Source of the DNA: Chitinimonas arctica
GTDB taxonomy: Bacteria > Pseudomonadota > Gammaproteobacteria > Burkholderiales > Chitinimonadaceae
Direction: 5' to 3'
NCBI RefSeq assembly: GCF_007431345.1
Contig: NZ_CP041730.1
Coordinates: 1,550,001-1,614,000 of the forward strand
DNA length: 64,000 bases
A program made the position numbers and the translations under genes. The stretch's first letter is position 1. Every line of letters starts with the position of its first letter. The notes beneath the pieces are model-generated. The model ran no database searches, was not told the origin of the DNA, and saw nothing but the letters and a program-made list of their open reading frames with translations. This document shows, piece after piece, positions 8,872 to 17,490 of this stretch.

Positions 8872-9300
8872 CTAGTCGTCGAGCAGGAAATTGCCGGCGC
8901 TGTCCAAATGGCCGCCGGGATTCCAGGCGATCTCCCACAGATAGCCGTCCGGATCGGCGAAATAGCCGCTGCGGCCGCCCCAGAAGGCATCGGCCGCCGG
9001 CTTGGGAATCGCGACGCCGGCGGCGGCCAGGCGATTCAGTTCGGCATCGACGTCTTCCGGCTGACGGACGTTATACGCCAGCGCAATACCGGCAAAACCG
9101 CTGCGCTCGGCCGGCACCTGGGCATCTTCGGCCAGGGCGGCCAGCGGATAAAGCGCGAATACAAAACCATTCAGCTGGAAGAAGGCCACGCCAGGCTGGC
9201 TGCTGGGCGAAAGGGTCCAGCCGAGGATATCGCGGTAAAAAGCCCGCGAGCGTTCCAGGTCGCTGACACCAAGGGTGATGAAACTAAGGCGCGCTTGCAT
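8872..9300 (-). CDS. VOC-superfamily (glyoxalase/bleomycin-resistance-like) protein
   Basis: This 142-residue protein has two beta-alpha-beta-beta-beta modules. The first begins LSFITLGVSDLERSRAFYRDILGW, the second contains GIALAYNVRQPEDVDAEL and ends in GYFADPDGYLWEIAW, the usual metal-site Glu strand. The frame extends 16 codons upstream, but the ATG at 9300 is preceded by GGAGGG and gives the normal family length. VOC proteins include dioxygenases, glyoxalases and drug-binding proteins, so the substrate is open. It lies between mutY and a solute-binding protein gene on the same strand. Confidence 0.87.
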   Translation of the reverse strand: MQARLSFITLGVSDLERSRAFYRDILGWTLSPSSQPGVAFFQLNGFVFALYPLAALAEDAQVPAERSGFAGIALAYNVRQPEDVDAELNRLAAAGVAIPKPAADAFWGGRSGYFADPDGYLWEIAWNPGGHLDSAGNFLLDD

Positions 9301-9322
9301 GGATTCGAACCCTCCATCAAAG

Positions 9323-9345
9323 AACGGCGGCACCTGGCCGCCGTT
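9323..9345 (-). terminator. Hairpin after the first family-5 binding protein gene
   Basis: Arms AACGGCGGC and GCCGCCGTT enclose ACCTG. It lies 10 bp beyond the stop codon at 9356. The tract following it on the minus strand is only CTTTG, so termination strength is uncertain. Confidence 0.55.
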
Positions 9346-9355
9346 CAAATCACAC

Positions 9356-10936
9356 TTATTTCACACTGACGTTTTCGAAGTTGTTATTGGTAAACGGACT
9401 GGACTTGTAGCCCACCACGTTTTTCTGGCGGGCGATGGTAGTCATCGGTTCAACCAGGCTGACCCAGGGCATTTCGTCGATAAAGACCTTCTGGGCGGCT
9501 TCGTACAGCTTGGTGCGCTGCGCCAGGTCGGTGACCCGCTTGGCCTGGTCGACCAGCTTGTCGAATTCCTTATTGCACCAGCGCGAGCGATTTTCGCCGC
9601 TCTGCGCCGACGCACAGGTCAGGTTGGGGGTAAGGAAGTTGTCGGGATCACCGTTGTCGCCGGCCCAGCCATAGATGGTGGCGTCGTGTTCGCCCGCCTT
9701 GGTGCGTTTTTGCAGTTCAACCCATTCCATCACCACGATCTTGGCCCGGACACCGATCTTGGCCCAATCGGACTGGATCATTTCCGCCGTCAGCTTGGGA
9801 TTGGGGTTGGTACCGCCGCCAGCATTGCGGACAAACAGGCTCATCTCGAAGCCGGTGGGGAAGCCCGCTTCCTTCAGCAGCTTCTTGGCCTTCTCGATAT
9901 CGGTCTTGGGCGCGGGAATGGACTTGTTATAACCCCACATGGCGCTGGGCAGCGGCAAGTGGGACGGCACGGCGGAACCGTCGTACACCGCCTTGACGAT
10001 GGCGTTCTTGTCCAAGGCCAGGCCCAGTGCCTGGCGAACGCGCTTGTCGGCCATGTTCTTGTGCTGGGTATTGAGCGCCAGATAAGCGACGGTCAATGCC
10101 CGGTTCGATTCCACCACCAGGTTCGGATCGGCCTTGATCTGCGCGATATCGGCAGGCTTGGGGTAGACCATGATATTGCACTCGCCGCGCTTGAGCTTTT
10201 GCGGCCGGACCGAAGCGTCTTCGGTAATGGCGAAGATCAGCTTGTCGCTGCCAGGCTTGCCGCGCCAGTAGACCGGGTTGGCGTCGTAGCGAATCTGCGC
10301 GCCCTTGTCGTAGCGCTTGAATACGTAGGGGCCGGTACCGATGGGCAGGGTACCGATCTGGCTGTCCTTGCCTTCGGCGCGCAGTTTCTGGGCGTACTCG
10401 GCCGAGACGATATCGGCGAAACCCATGCCCAGGTCGGCCAGAAACGGTGCTTCCGGTTGCGCCAGGACAAACTTGACGCGGTAATTGTCCAGCTTTTCGA
10501 TCTTCTTGATCAGGGTAGGGAAACCCATATCGCTGGCATAGGGCCAACCTTGCAGGCTGGCCTTGGCGCCCGGGTGCTTGTCGTCGATCATGCGCTGGAA
10601 GGTCCACAGCACATCATCGGCATTGAACTCGCGGCTAGGCTTGAACCATTCGGTGCTATGGAATTTCACACCCTTGCGCAGATAGAAAGTGTATTCCAGT
10701 GCATCCTTGCTGATCTCCCACTTCTCGGCCAGGGCAGGCAACACCTTGGTGCCGCCCTTTTCGAATTCGACCAGTCGGTTGTAGATGGCTTCCGAGGAAG
10801 CATCGTGGGTGGCGGCAGCCGTATACATGCCGCCGTCGAAACCTTCCGGCGAGGCTTCCGAGCAGAACACCAGCGGCTTGGCATGGGCCATGGCCATCAT
10901 GGCCAGGGCGGCGAGCGAAATTTTTGTCATTTTCAT
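9356..10936 (-). CDS. ABC transporter substrate-binding protein, family 5 (dipeptide/oligopeptide type), copy A
   Basis: The roughly 526-residue protein is a DppA/OppA-like periplasmic binding protein. A signal peptide (MKMTKISLAALAMMAMAHA) is followed by CSEASPEGFDGGMYTAAATHDA, LVEFEKG, LAEKWEIS and the family signature YTFYLRKGVKFHST. It is closely related along its length to the next upstream gene. ATGs at 10936 and 10930 are both possible starts; neither has a strong Shine-Dalgarno. No permease or ATPase genes adjoin, so it probably feeds a Dpp-type transporter encoded elsewhere. It has its own hairpin and is separated from copy B by a strong terminator. Confidence 0.9.
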   Translation of the reverse strand: MKMTKISLAALAMMAMAHAKPLVFCSEASPEGFDGGMYTAAATHDASSEAIYNRLVEFEKGGTKVLPALAEKWEISKDALEYTFYLRKGVKFHSTEWFKPSREFNADDVLWTFQRMIDDKHPGAKASLQGWPYASDMGFPTLIKKIEKLDNYRVKFVLAQPEAPFLADLGMGFADIVSAEYAQKLRAEGKDSQIGTLPIGTGPYVFKRYDKGAQIRYDANPVYWRGKPGSDKLIFAITEDASVRPQKLKRGECNIMVYPKPADIAQIKADPNLVVESNRALTVAYLALNTQHKNMADKRVRQALGLALDKNAIVKAVYDGSAVPSHLPLPSAMWGYNKSIPAPKTDIEKAKKLLKEAGFPTGFEMSLFVRNAGGGTNPNPKLTAEMIQSDWAKIGVRAKIVVMEWVELQKRTKAGEHDATIYGWAGDNGDPDNFLTPNLTCASAQSGENRSRWCNKEFDKLVDQAKRVTDLAQRTKLYEAAQKVFIDEMPWVSLVEPMTTIARQKNVVGYKSSPFTNNNFENVSVK

Positions 10937-10988
10937 GGGAATCGATCTCATCGTATGCGGATGGCCTGCGGGCAGGCCGGGCTCATGC

Positions 10989-11017
10989 AAAAAAGGGACA
11001 GGCTAGCCTGTCCCTTT
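10989..11017 (-). terminator. Intrinsic terminator after copy B binding protein
   Basis: A perfect 26-base palindrome (10992-11017; arms AAAGGGACAGGCT and AGCCTGTCCCTTT) is followed on the minus strand by six T. It lies 18 bp after the stop of the copy B gene and separates it from copy A. Confidence 0.85.
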
Positions 11018-11034
11018 CCGCGTTGCGGCAGGTC

Positions 11035-12627
11035 TTACTTGATGGAAACGCCGTAGAAGGACATCAGACCGAACGGGCTGATCTTGAAGCCTTCCACTTT
11101 CTTGCTCACCGGTACATTGACCGTCGAGTGGGCGATGGTGGTCCAAGGCATTTCCCGCTTGAAGATTTCCTGCGCCTTGCCATACAGCTCGGTGCGCTTC
11201 TTCACATCGGTGGTGCGCTTGGCATCGGTCACCAGCTTGTCGAATTCCTTATCGCACCATTGCGCATAGTTACCGCCACCGACGGCATCGCAGCTCAAGT
11301 TGGTACCCAGCCAGTTGTCGGGATCGCCATTGTCGCCGGTCCAACCGAACATGCCGGTATCCTGCTCACCCGCCTTGGCGCGCTTGAGGTACTCACCCCA
11401 TTCGTAGCTGGTGATCTTGGCCGTTACACCGATCTTGGCCCAGTCGGCCTGGATCATTTCCGCCATCAGCTTGGCGTTGGGGTTGTACGGGCGCTGAACC
11501 GGCATGGCCCACAGCGAGATCTCGAAGCCATTCGCCAAACCGGCCTTGGCCAGCATGGCCTTGGCGGCTTCCACATTGTAGCCGGCGTCCTTCAGGTTCT
11601 TGTTGTAGGACCATTGGGTAGGCGGCATGGGGTTGGTGGCCGGCTGGCCGGAACCCTGGTAGACCGCGTCGATAATGGCCTTCTTGTTGATGGCCATATC
11701 CAGGGCACGGCGCACGGCGACGTTTTCCAGCGGCTTGTGCTTCACGTTGTAAGCGACATACCCGACATTGAAGCCAGCCTGGCTCAACACATTGATCTTC
11801 GGATCGGCCTTCAGCACGGCGATATCGGCCGGCTTGGGCTGGAAGGCGACATCACATTCGCCGGCCTTCAGCTTTTGTGCCCGCACGGCGCTGTCGGTGG
11901 TGATGGCAAACAGCAGGTTGTCGATCTTGACTTCACCCTTGCGCCAGTATTCCTTATTGGCGGTGAAGCGGATGATCGCGTCTTTCTGGTAGCTCTTGAA
12001 CACGAACGGACCGGTGCCGATCGGAGCCACATTGATTTGGGACGGCTTGCCGGCCTTCAACAGGCTATCGGCGTATTCGGCCGAATGCACCGATGCGAAC
12101 GACATGGCCAGGTCGGCCAGGAAGGCGGCATCAACGGTCTTGAGAGTGAACTTGACGGTCTGTGGGTCGATCTTCTCCACCTTGGCCAGCGTGCCGTCCA
12201 GGCCCATATCGGTGAAGTAAGGGAATTCGGTGGCGTAGGCCTTGCGATAAGGATGGTCGGTCTTCAGCATGCGCTCGAAGGTGAACACCACATCATCGGC
12301 GTTGAAGTCGCGGCTGGGCTTGAAAGTTTCGTTGCTATGGAACTTTACGCCCTTGCGCAGGTAAAACGTATAGCTCAGGCCATCGGGGCTGACTTCCCAC
12401 TTTTCCGCCAGGCCGGGAATCACGCGGGTAGCGCCGCGCTCGAATTCCACCAGACGGTTGAAGATGGTTTCGGCGGTGGCGTCAAAATCAGTGCCGGCCT
12501 GGTATTGACCAGGATCGAAACCGGCCGGGCTGCCTTCGGAACAATATTTCAGCGTAGTCGCGGCGGATGCGCCAGTAGCGGCGAAAGCCGTGGCAAGCGC
12601 GAAAGACAACACGGTAAGACGCTTCAT
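11035..12627 (-). CDS. ABC transporter substrate-binding protein, family 5 (dipeptide/oligopeptide type), copy B
   Basis: This 530-residue protein has a signal peptide (MKRLTVLSFALATAFAATGASA) and the DppA-like run YCSEGSPAGFDPGQ, LVEFERG, LAEKWEVS and YTFYLRKGVKFHSN. It parallels copy A throughout, including the C-terminal GDNGDPDN and WCDKEFDKLV segments, so the two genes look like a tandem duplication that has diverged. The start has an excellent Shine-Dalgarno, GAGGTGA seven bases upstream of ATG. By family knowledge it delivers di- or oligopeptides (or haem/ALA) to an ABC importer; none of the other components is nearby. Confidence 0.92.
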   Translation of the reverse strand: MKRLTVLSFALATAFAATGASAATTLKYCSEGSPAGFDPGQYQAGTDFDATAETIFNRLVEFERGATRVIPGLAEKWEVSPDGLSYTFYLRKGVKFHSNETFKPSRDFNADDVVFTFERMLKTDHPYRKAYATEFPYFTDMGLDGTLAKVEKIDPQTVKFTLKTVDAAFLADLAMSFASVHSAEYADSLLKAGKPSQINVAPIGTGPFVFKSYQKDAIIRFTANKEYWRKGEVKIDNLLFAITTDSAVRAQKLKAGECDVAFQPKPADIAVLKADPKINVLSQAGFNVGYVAYNVKHKPLENVAVRRALDMAINKKAIIDAVYQGSGQPATNPMPPTQWSYNKNLKDAGYNVEAAKAMLAKAGLANGFEISLWAMPVQRPYNPNAKLMAEMIQADWAKIGVTAKITSYEWGEYLKRAKAGEQDTGMFGWTGDNGDPDNWLGTNLSCDAVGGGNYAQWCDKEFDKLVTDAKRTTDVKKRTELYGKAQEIFKREMPWTTIAHSTVNVPVSKKVEGFKISPFGLMSFYGVSIK

Positions 12628-12744
12628 CGTAGTTCACCTCGTGGGTTGAGTTGTTGCGTACAACTGACTGCGGGGGTGCCGCATTGGCGCAAAAAGGTAA
12701 CACAGCTGCACAGGTGAAAACAGCCGCACAAGGCGGCTGTTGCG

Positions 12745-13860
12745 CTACTGCTTCCTTACTACAACGCTTCCCACCGAATATCCGGCGCCGAAACTGGAAA
12801 TCACCCCCACCTCGCCAGGGGCCAGATCGCCGTGTAGATGAAATGCAATGATGGAGCCGGCGCTGGAGGTGTTCGCATACCGGTCCAGGATCACCGGTGC
12901 TTCCTCGGGGCTGGGGTCACGCTCCAGCAAGCGCTTGGCGATCAATTGGTTCATGCTGAGATTGGCTTGGTGCAGCCAGAAACGCTTCACCAAGGCCGGC
13001 GCCAATTCCAGGCTGGCAAGGTGGGAAGCGATATGGTCCGCCACCATGGGGCAGACTTCCTTGAATACCTTGCGGCCTTCCTGGACGAACAATTTGTCGC
13101 GCAGGTCGCCGGTTCTATCTTCGGCACGATTGAGAAAACCGGCATTGTTGCGGATATTGTTGGAGAACACCGTCGCCAGGCGGGTGCCGACAATCTCATA
13201 CCCGGCCACCGCGGCCAGTTCGGCCCGCTCCACCACCACTGCGGTGCAGACATCGCCGAAAATGAAATGGCAGTCGCGATCACGCCATTCCAGGTGAGCC
13301 GAACAGATTTCCGGATTGATCATCAATACCGCACGGGCCGAGCCGGTTTTCACCGCATTGGCGGCCTGCTCGATACCAAAGGTGGCGGAGGAACAGGCGA
13401 CGTTCATATCGAACGCCCAGCCGTCGATGCCCAGCGCTTGCTGCACTTCAATGGACATGGCGGGGTAGGCCCGCTGCATATTGCTGGCGGCACAGATGAC
13501 GCCATCGATATCGGCCGCCGTCCGGCCGGCACGCTCAAGTGCCTGGCGCGCCGCCGCAACGGCCATTTCGGCCATGACCGACAATTGCTCATTGCCGCGC
13601 GGCGCGATCTGCGGACACATGCGGGTGGGGTCCAATACGCCTTCACGATCCACCACATGGCGTTGTTTGATACCGGACGCTTTTTCGATGAATTCGACCG
13701 AACTATCGGTCAGCGGCTGCAGCTCGCCGGCTGCGATGCGTTCGGCATTGGCGGCGTTCTGCAGACGGACATATTCGTTGAAACTGGCCACCAGCTCGGC
13801 ATTGCTGATGGTAAACGGCGGCGTGTAAAGACCGGTGCCGGTAATGACGGCTTGGAACAT
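12745..13860 (-). CDS. Long-form beta-ketoacyl-ACP synthase III family protein
   Basis: The 371-residue condensing enzyme resembles the long KAS III/beta-ketodecanoyl-ACP synthase group rather than the roughly 320-residue FabH. The catalytic triad is visible: Cys in NVACSSATF, His in WLHQAN and Asn in RYANTSSAG. The sequence begins MFQAVITGTGLYTPPFTISN. The frame opens 31 codons earlier, but the ATG at 13860 follows AAGGGCT and gives the family start. It would start or prime acyl chains from acyl-CoA and malonyl-ACP. No other fatty-acid genes flank it, so it is a stand-alone copy whose acyl preference is unknown. Confidence 0.88.
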   Translation of the reverse strand: MFQAVITGTGLYTPPFTISNAELVASFNEYVRLQNAANAERIAAGELQPLTDSSVEFIEKASGIKQRHVVDREGVLDPTRMCPQIAPRGNEQLSVMAEMAVAAARQALERAGRTAADIDGVICAASNMQRAYPAMSIEVQQALGIDGWAFDMNVACSSATFGIEQAANAVKTGSARAVLMINPEICSAHLEWRDRDCHFIFGDVCTAVVVERAELAAVAGYEIVGTRLATVFSNNIRNNAGFLNRAEDRTGDLRDKLFVQEGRKVFKEVCPMVADHIASHLASLELAPALVKRFWLHQANLSMNQLIAKRLLERDPSPEEAPVILDRYANTSSAGSIIAFHLHGDLAPGEVGVISSFGAGYSVGSVVVRKQ

Positions 13861-13986
13861 GGCTGAGCCCTTGATCTGACCTTGGGAGCCCGCTTCGAGC
13901 AAGCGGTAGAATGGCGCGATGATAGCAGATAGGAATACGCCCCCAACCTGCATTCAAATAGTGCTCAAAGCCTTACCCGCTAAGCA

Positions 13987-14475
13987 TCAACGCGGATTGG
14001 CGACCTCGACCAGCGTGGGCTGCAGCATAGTCAGCAAATCCTGGGGCGCCAAGCTCACCAGAAAACCGCGCTTGCCGCCATTGAGATAGATCCGCTCAAG
14101 ATCGAGAATGGACTTCTCCAGGAACACCGGCAAGGGTTTGCGGGTACCCAGTGGCGAAGTGCCGCCGACCAGATAGCCGGTATGGCGATTCGCCGTTTCG
14201 GCCGTGCACGGCTCGATATGCCGGCGGCCGGCTTGACGGGCCAGATTGCGGGTGGAGGTCTCGCAATCGCCATGCATCAGTACGATCAAGGGCTGCCTGG
14301 ATTCGTCCTCCATCACCAGCGTCTTGATCACCGCATGCTCGTCCACGCCAAGCTGGCGCGACGACTCCGCCGTCCCGCCTTTTTCCAGATAGTCGTAAAG
14401 ATGCTCGGCATAACTCACCCCGTGCTGGCGCAGCACGCGGATAGCAGCGGTGACGGGGGATTTGGACTGGCTCAT
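13987..14475 (-). CDS. ybaK: YbaK/EbsC-type Cys-tRNA(Pro) deacylase
   Basis: This 162-residue protein matches YbaK, a trans-editing enzyme that hydrolyses Cys-tRNA(Pro) formed by prolyl-tRNA synthetase error. Typical segments are VTAAIRVLRQHGVSYAEHLYDY at the start, VIKTLVMED, the invariant Lys-containing strand, and GYLVGGTSPLGTRKPLPVF, the conserved GG.SP.G loop. The upstream frame extends into the neighbouring hairpin region, but ATG 14475 gives the normal length. It sits between a KAS III gene and a solute-binding protein gene on the same strand. Confidence 0.92.
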   Translation of the reverse strand: MSQSKSPVTAAIRVLRQHGVSYAEHLYDYLEKGGTAESSRQLGVDEHAVIKTLVMEDESRQPLIVLMHGDCETSTRNLARQAGRRHIEPCTAETANRHTGYLVGGTSPLGTRKPLPVFLEKSILDLERIYLNGGKRGFLVSLAPQDLLTMLQPTLVEVANPR

Positions 14476-14527
14476 GGCGCGCATTATATGCGACAGCGAG
14501 GCGACGATCGGAATACGTGCCGTTGCA

Positions 14528-14560
14528 GTGGGGCGGGCCGGTCTTGCCGGCCCGCCCCAC
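14528..14560 (-). terminator. Strong hairpin between family-3 binding protein gene and ybaK
   Basis: Fourteen-base perfect arms (14528-14541 and 14547-14560, all G/C except one base pair) enclose TCTTG, 6 bp beyond the stop at 14567. There is no T tract, so it may act as an mRNA 3'-end stabiliser or a factor-dependent terminator. Confidence 0.6.
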
Positions 14561-14566
14561 ACGACT

Positions 14567-15289
14567 TTACTTGTACTTGGCGCTCAACTTGGCGGACGTA
14601 CCGTCTTTGTCCATCGCCTTGATCGCGTCATTCAGCTTGGCGATCACGTCATCGCCCACCCCAGGATTACAGGCCAGATACATTTGGCTATCCTTGGGGT
14701 CGCCCACCGCCAATACGGGTTTGATGCCGCCTTTCATGCCCTCGCGTGCCGCCTTGTAGGGGCCGCTATTGGCGCCTGCTACCCACAGGTCGATGCGGCC
14801 GGATGTCAGTTTCGGCAGGTTTTGGGTATCGGTTACCACCCGTTCGAGTTTGATCCCCTGCTTCTCGACGAAATCGCCATAGGCGTCGCCGTTATACGCA
14901 CCCACTTTGTACTTCTTGGCATCGGCCACGCTGGCCAATTTGATCGGGCTGCTGGTAAGGGCAAACAGGCTGATCTGGTCGGCGACCAGCGGGCCTACCC
15001 ATTTGAATGATTTTTCCCGCTCCGGCGTCCGTACCGCCGAATAGACACATACATCGGCCTGGGTCTTGGCCATGTTCAGCGCCCGCTCCCATGGCAACAG
15101 CTCGATCGTGATCGTCACGCCAGCCCGCTTGGTCGCCTCCTGCAGAATCTCCGTGGATATCCCGGTCACTTTTTTCTGCTCGAACATATTGAAGGGAGGG
15201 TAGTCCTCGGTGGTGAAGGTCAGCGCTTGGGCGCTGCCCGCCAGCAACCCCAGGGCGGTAGTGAACAGGAGGGAGCTGCGTAACTGCAT
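14567..15289 (-). CDS. Family-3 (amino-acid type) solute-binding protein
   Basis: This 240-residue periplasmic protein has a signal peptide (MQLRSSLLFTTALGLLAGSAQA) and the SBP_bac_3 fold: FTTEDYPPFNMFEQ, VTGISTEIL, WERALNMAKTQADV, RTPEREKSFKWVGPL and LWVAG. AAGGAGATCACC precedes ATG 15289. The short length and the WERAL/RTPERE motifs resemble the stand-alone 'transporter substrate-binding domain' proteins of betaproteobacteria, often found without ABC partners. Two more members of this superfamily occur in the window (17491-18219 and 59264-60049). The ligand is unknown. Confidence 0.88.
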   Translation of the reverse strand: MQLRSSLLFTTALGLLAGSAQALTFTTEDYPPFNMFEQKKVTGISTEILQEATKRAGVTITIELLPWERALNMAKTQADVCVYSAVRTPEREKSFKWVGPLVADQISLFALTSSPIKLASVADAKKYKVGAYNGDAYGDFVEKQGIKLERVVTDTQNLPKLTSGRIDLWVAGANSGPYKAAREGMKGGIKPVLAVGDPKDSQMYLACNPGVGDDVIAKLNDAIKAMDKDGTSAKLSAKYK

Positions 15290-15444
15290 GGTGATCTCCT
15301 TGGCTAGGTAACGTCGCCCAGCGGGCCACGAGGCTTTAACATTAGACGCTGCTTCGCCTCCACCAAAGCCCGCGGATGGCATGCACGCCGTGCGGCACGC
15401 CCGCATCGGGACTAGAATCGCGGCAGTTTCCATCGAAAGCCGCC

Positions 15445-16878
15445 ATGTCCTCCGCCCCCATCGCCCCTGCCTATCGCCAACTTGGGGCCGCCTTCTTCAG
15501 CGAGGTCGAACCGACACCGCTCGCCTCCCCGCGCATGCTGGCCTGGAATGGCGCGCTGGCCGAAGAACTGGGCCTGGTACCACAAGGCGACGATGCCGCC
15601 GCAATATTTGCCGGCAACCAGCCGCTGATCGCACAAACACCGATCGCCACCGTCTATTCCGGCCACCAGTTCGGCGTCTGGGCGGGTCAGCTGGGCGACG
15701 GCCGCGCAATATTGCTGGCGGAGATCGGCGGCCAGGAAGTCCAGCTCAAGGGCGCCGGTCCGACACCCTATTCACGCCGCGCCGATGGCCGCGCCGTGCT
15801 GCGTTCGTCGATACGCGAGTATCTCTGCTCCGAAGCCATGCATGGGCTGGGTATTCCCACCACCCGGGCGCTGGCCCTGGTCGGCTCGCCCGAACCGGTC
15901 TGGCGCGAAACGCAAGAAACCGCTGCGGTCGTAACCCGGGTCGCCCCCAGCTTTTTACGCTTCGGCCATTTCGAACATTTCTTTTATGGCGACGACCACG
16001 CCAGTCTGCGCCGCTTGTGCGATTTCGCCATTTCCCGCTACTTCCCCAGCTGCCAGTCCGCTGCGGAACCGGTGCAGGCCATGCTGGAGGAAGTCATCGC
16101 GCGTACCGCCAGCCTGATCGCCCGCTGGCAGGCGGTGGGGTTTTGCCATGGCGTGATGAACAGCGACAATATGTCGCTGCTGGGCCTGACCCTCGATTAC
16201 GGCCCGTTCGGCTTTCTGGATGGATTCGATGGCGGCCATATCTGCAATCACTCCGATCACAGCGGCCGCTACGCTTATGGCAACCAGCCGCAAATCGGCC
16301 TGTTCAATCTGCATTGCCTGGCGCAAGCGCTCTTGCCCCTCCTGGACCGCGATGCGGCGGTGGCGGCGCTGAAAGGCTACCAGCCACTGTTCGAAGCGGA
16401 ACTGTCCGAGCAGTTCAGCGCCAAGTTGGGCTTGGCCAGCCGTGAAACGGAGGACTGGGACTTATTGATCCGGCTGTTCGATCTGCTGCAAGCCGGCCGG
16501 ACCGATTGGACGATTTTCTGGCGACAGCTCAGCGCCTTCGATACAAATGAAGGTGCCGCGAACACGGCAATCCGCGACCTGTTGATCGACCGCGACGCTT
16601 TCGACGCCTGGACCCGCGACTACCGCGCCCGGCTGCTGCGCGAAGGCAGCGTGGACCAGGCGCGACATATCGCCATGCAGGCGGTCAACCCGAAATACAT
16701 CCTGCGCCAGCACTTGGCCGAACAGGCGATCCGCCAGGCGCAACAAGGTGACTACGCCGTGTTGGAACGTTTACGGGAAATACTGTCGCGGCCATTCGAC
16801 GAGCAAATGGAATCGGACGAATATGCTCAATTACCACCGGACTGGGCCGCCGGCTTATCGGTAAGTTGCTCATCCTGA
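15445..16878 (+). CDS. selO: Protein adenylyltransferase SelO (YdiU)
   Basis: SelO is a pseudokinase that AMPylates protein side chains, with roles reported in redox homeostasis. The 477-residue protein shows VYSGHQFGVWAGQLGDGRA, the Lys strand LKGAGPTPYSR, SIREYLCSEAMHGLGIPTTRAL, HGVMNSDNMS with the catalytic Asp/Asn, and DYGPFGFLD with the second metal Asp. The C-terminus PPDWAAGLSVSCSS ends in the conserved Cys-Ser-Ser, the position that is selenocysteine in eukaryotic SelO. The ATG at 15445 begins the conserved region. Its last 52 bp overlap a convergent small gene. Confidence 0.95.
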   Translation: MSSAPIAPAYRQLGAAFFSEVEPTPLASPRMLAWNGALAEELGLVPQGDDAAAIFAGNQPLIAQTPIATVYSGHQFGVWAGQLGDGRAILLAEIGGQEVQLKGAGPTPYSRRADGRAVLRSSIREYLCSEAMHGLGIPTTRALALVGSPEPVWRETQETAAVVTRVAPSFLRFGHFEHFFYGDDHASLRRLCDFAISRYFPSCQSAAEPVQAMLEEVIARTASLIARWQAVGFCHGVMNSDNMSLLGLTLDYGPFGFLDGFDGGHICNHSDHSGRYAYGNQPQIGLFNLHCLAQALLPLLDRDAAVAALKGYQPLFEAELSEQFSAKLGLASRETEDWDLLIRLFDLLQAGRTDWTIFWRQLSAFDTNEGAANTAIRDLLIDRDAFDAWTRDYRARLLREGSVDQARHIAMQAVNPKYILRQHLAEQAIRQAQQGDYAVLERLREILSRPFDEQMESDEYAQLPPDWAAGLSVSCSS

Positions 16879-17204
16879 TGGTTGTATTTCGCATTGATGG
16901 CATCCTCAAGCCCCGTTATTAGCGCTTCGCGTTTTGACGGGTCCAAATCCTGATATTGATTAATTTTTTCCACCCTCGCGACATAAGAATTCGCAAAATT
17001 CAAAAATTCCCTTGTACTGAGCGAATGGCCGGCACCGCTGCCGCGCCCTAAAGGGATATATGACGCCTCGATCCGTTCGGCGGCAATCACCGCTTGTGAA
17101 ATTGGAGCCGCCAACTGACCCTCAATCGGGTTCTGCCCCACCGAGATAGCCTGATTAAAAATATGAGATAATAAAGAATAATTCGGTCCGCTTCCATTGA
17201 TCAT
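16827..17204 (-). CDS. Hypothetical protein in an AT-rich pocket
   Basis: The gene encodes 125 residues that I do not recognise. It is supported by AAGGAG eight bases before the ATG and by a clear base-composition boundary: about 16880-17330 is much more AT-rich than the flanking DNA. The sequence has a Gly/Ser-rich patch (PLGRGSGAGHS), then a helical acidic/basic stretch and a polar tail. No signal peptide or membrane segment is evident. Its 3' end overlaps the end of selO by 52 bp on the opposite strand. The composition suggests it was acquired, or evolves fast. Confidence 0.6.
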   Translation of the reverse strand: MINGSGPNYSLLSHIFNQAISVGQNPIEGQLAAPISQAVIAAERIEASYIPLGRGSGAGHSLSTREFLNFANSYVARVEKINQYQDLDPSKREALITGLEDAINAKYNHQDEQLTDKPAAQSGGN

Positions 17205-17490
17205 CGCTCACACTCCTTTTATATCGCATATGAAATGTTCAAATATTCCCACAGTTTTTCACGCTGTCGATATATAAGCTTATTTAAGCCAGCCGAATGC
17301 GCTTCGGCTTATCTGCCGGAATCTTACATTTTTCTTCAACTTGATTCGCTAATCCAACCATGGGTACATCTCGGCTGGTCAGCATGCCCCGCTGCGTCTA
17401 CAACATAAGCGAAGTGCCAGGCGATTGATTGCCCTGGCCACGCCGGACGCCACATCCCGTCGCGCCAGGCAAGCGAGGAAAGGAAGCACG

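Noticed and set aside
9275..12717. Two long plus-strand frames opposite the binding-protein genes
   Set aside because: Both mirror the two paralogous genes and resemble each other only for that reason.
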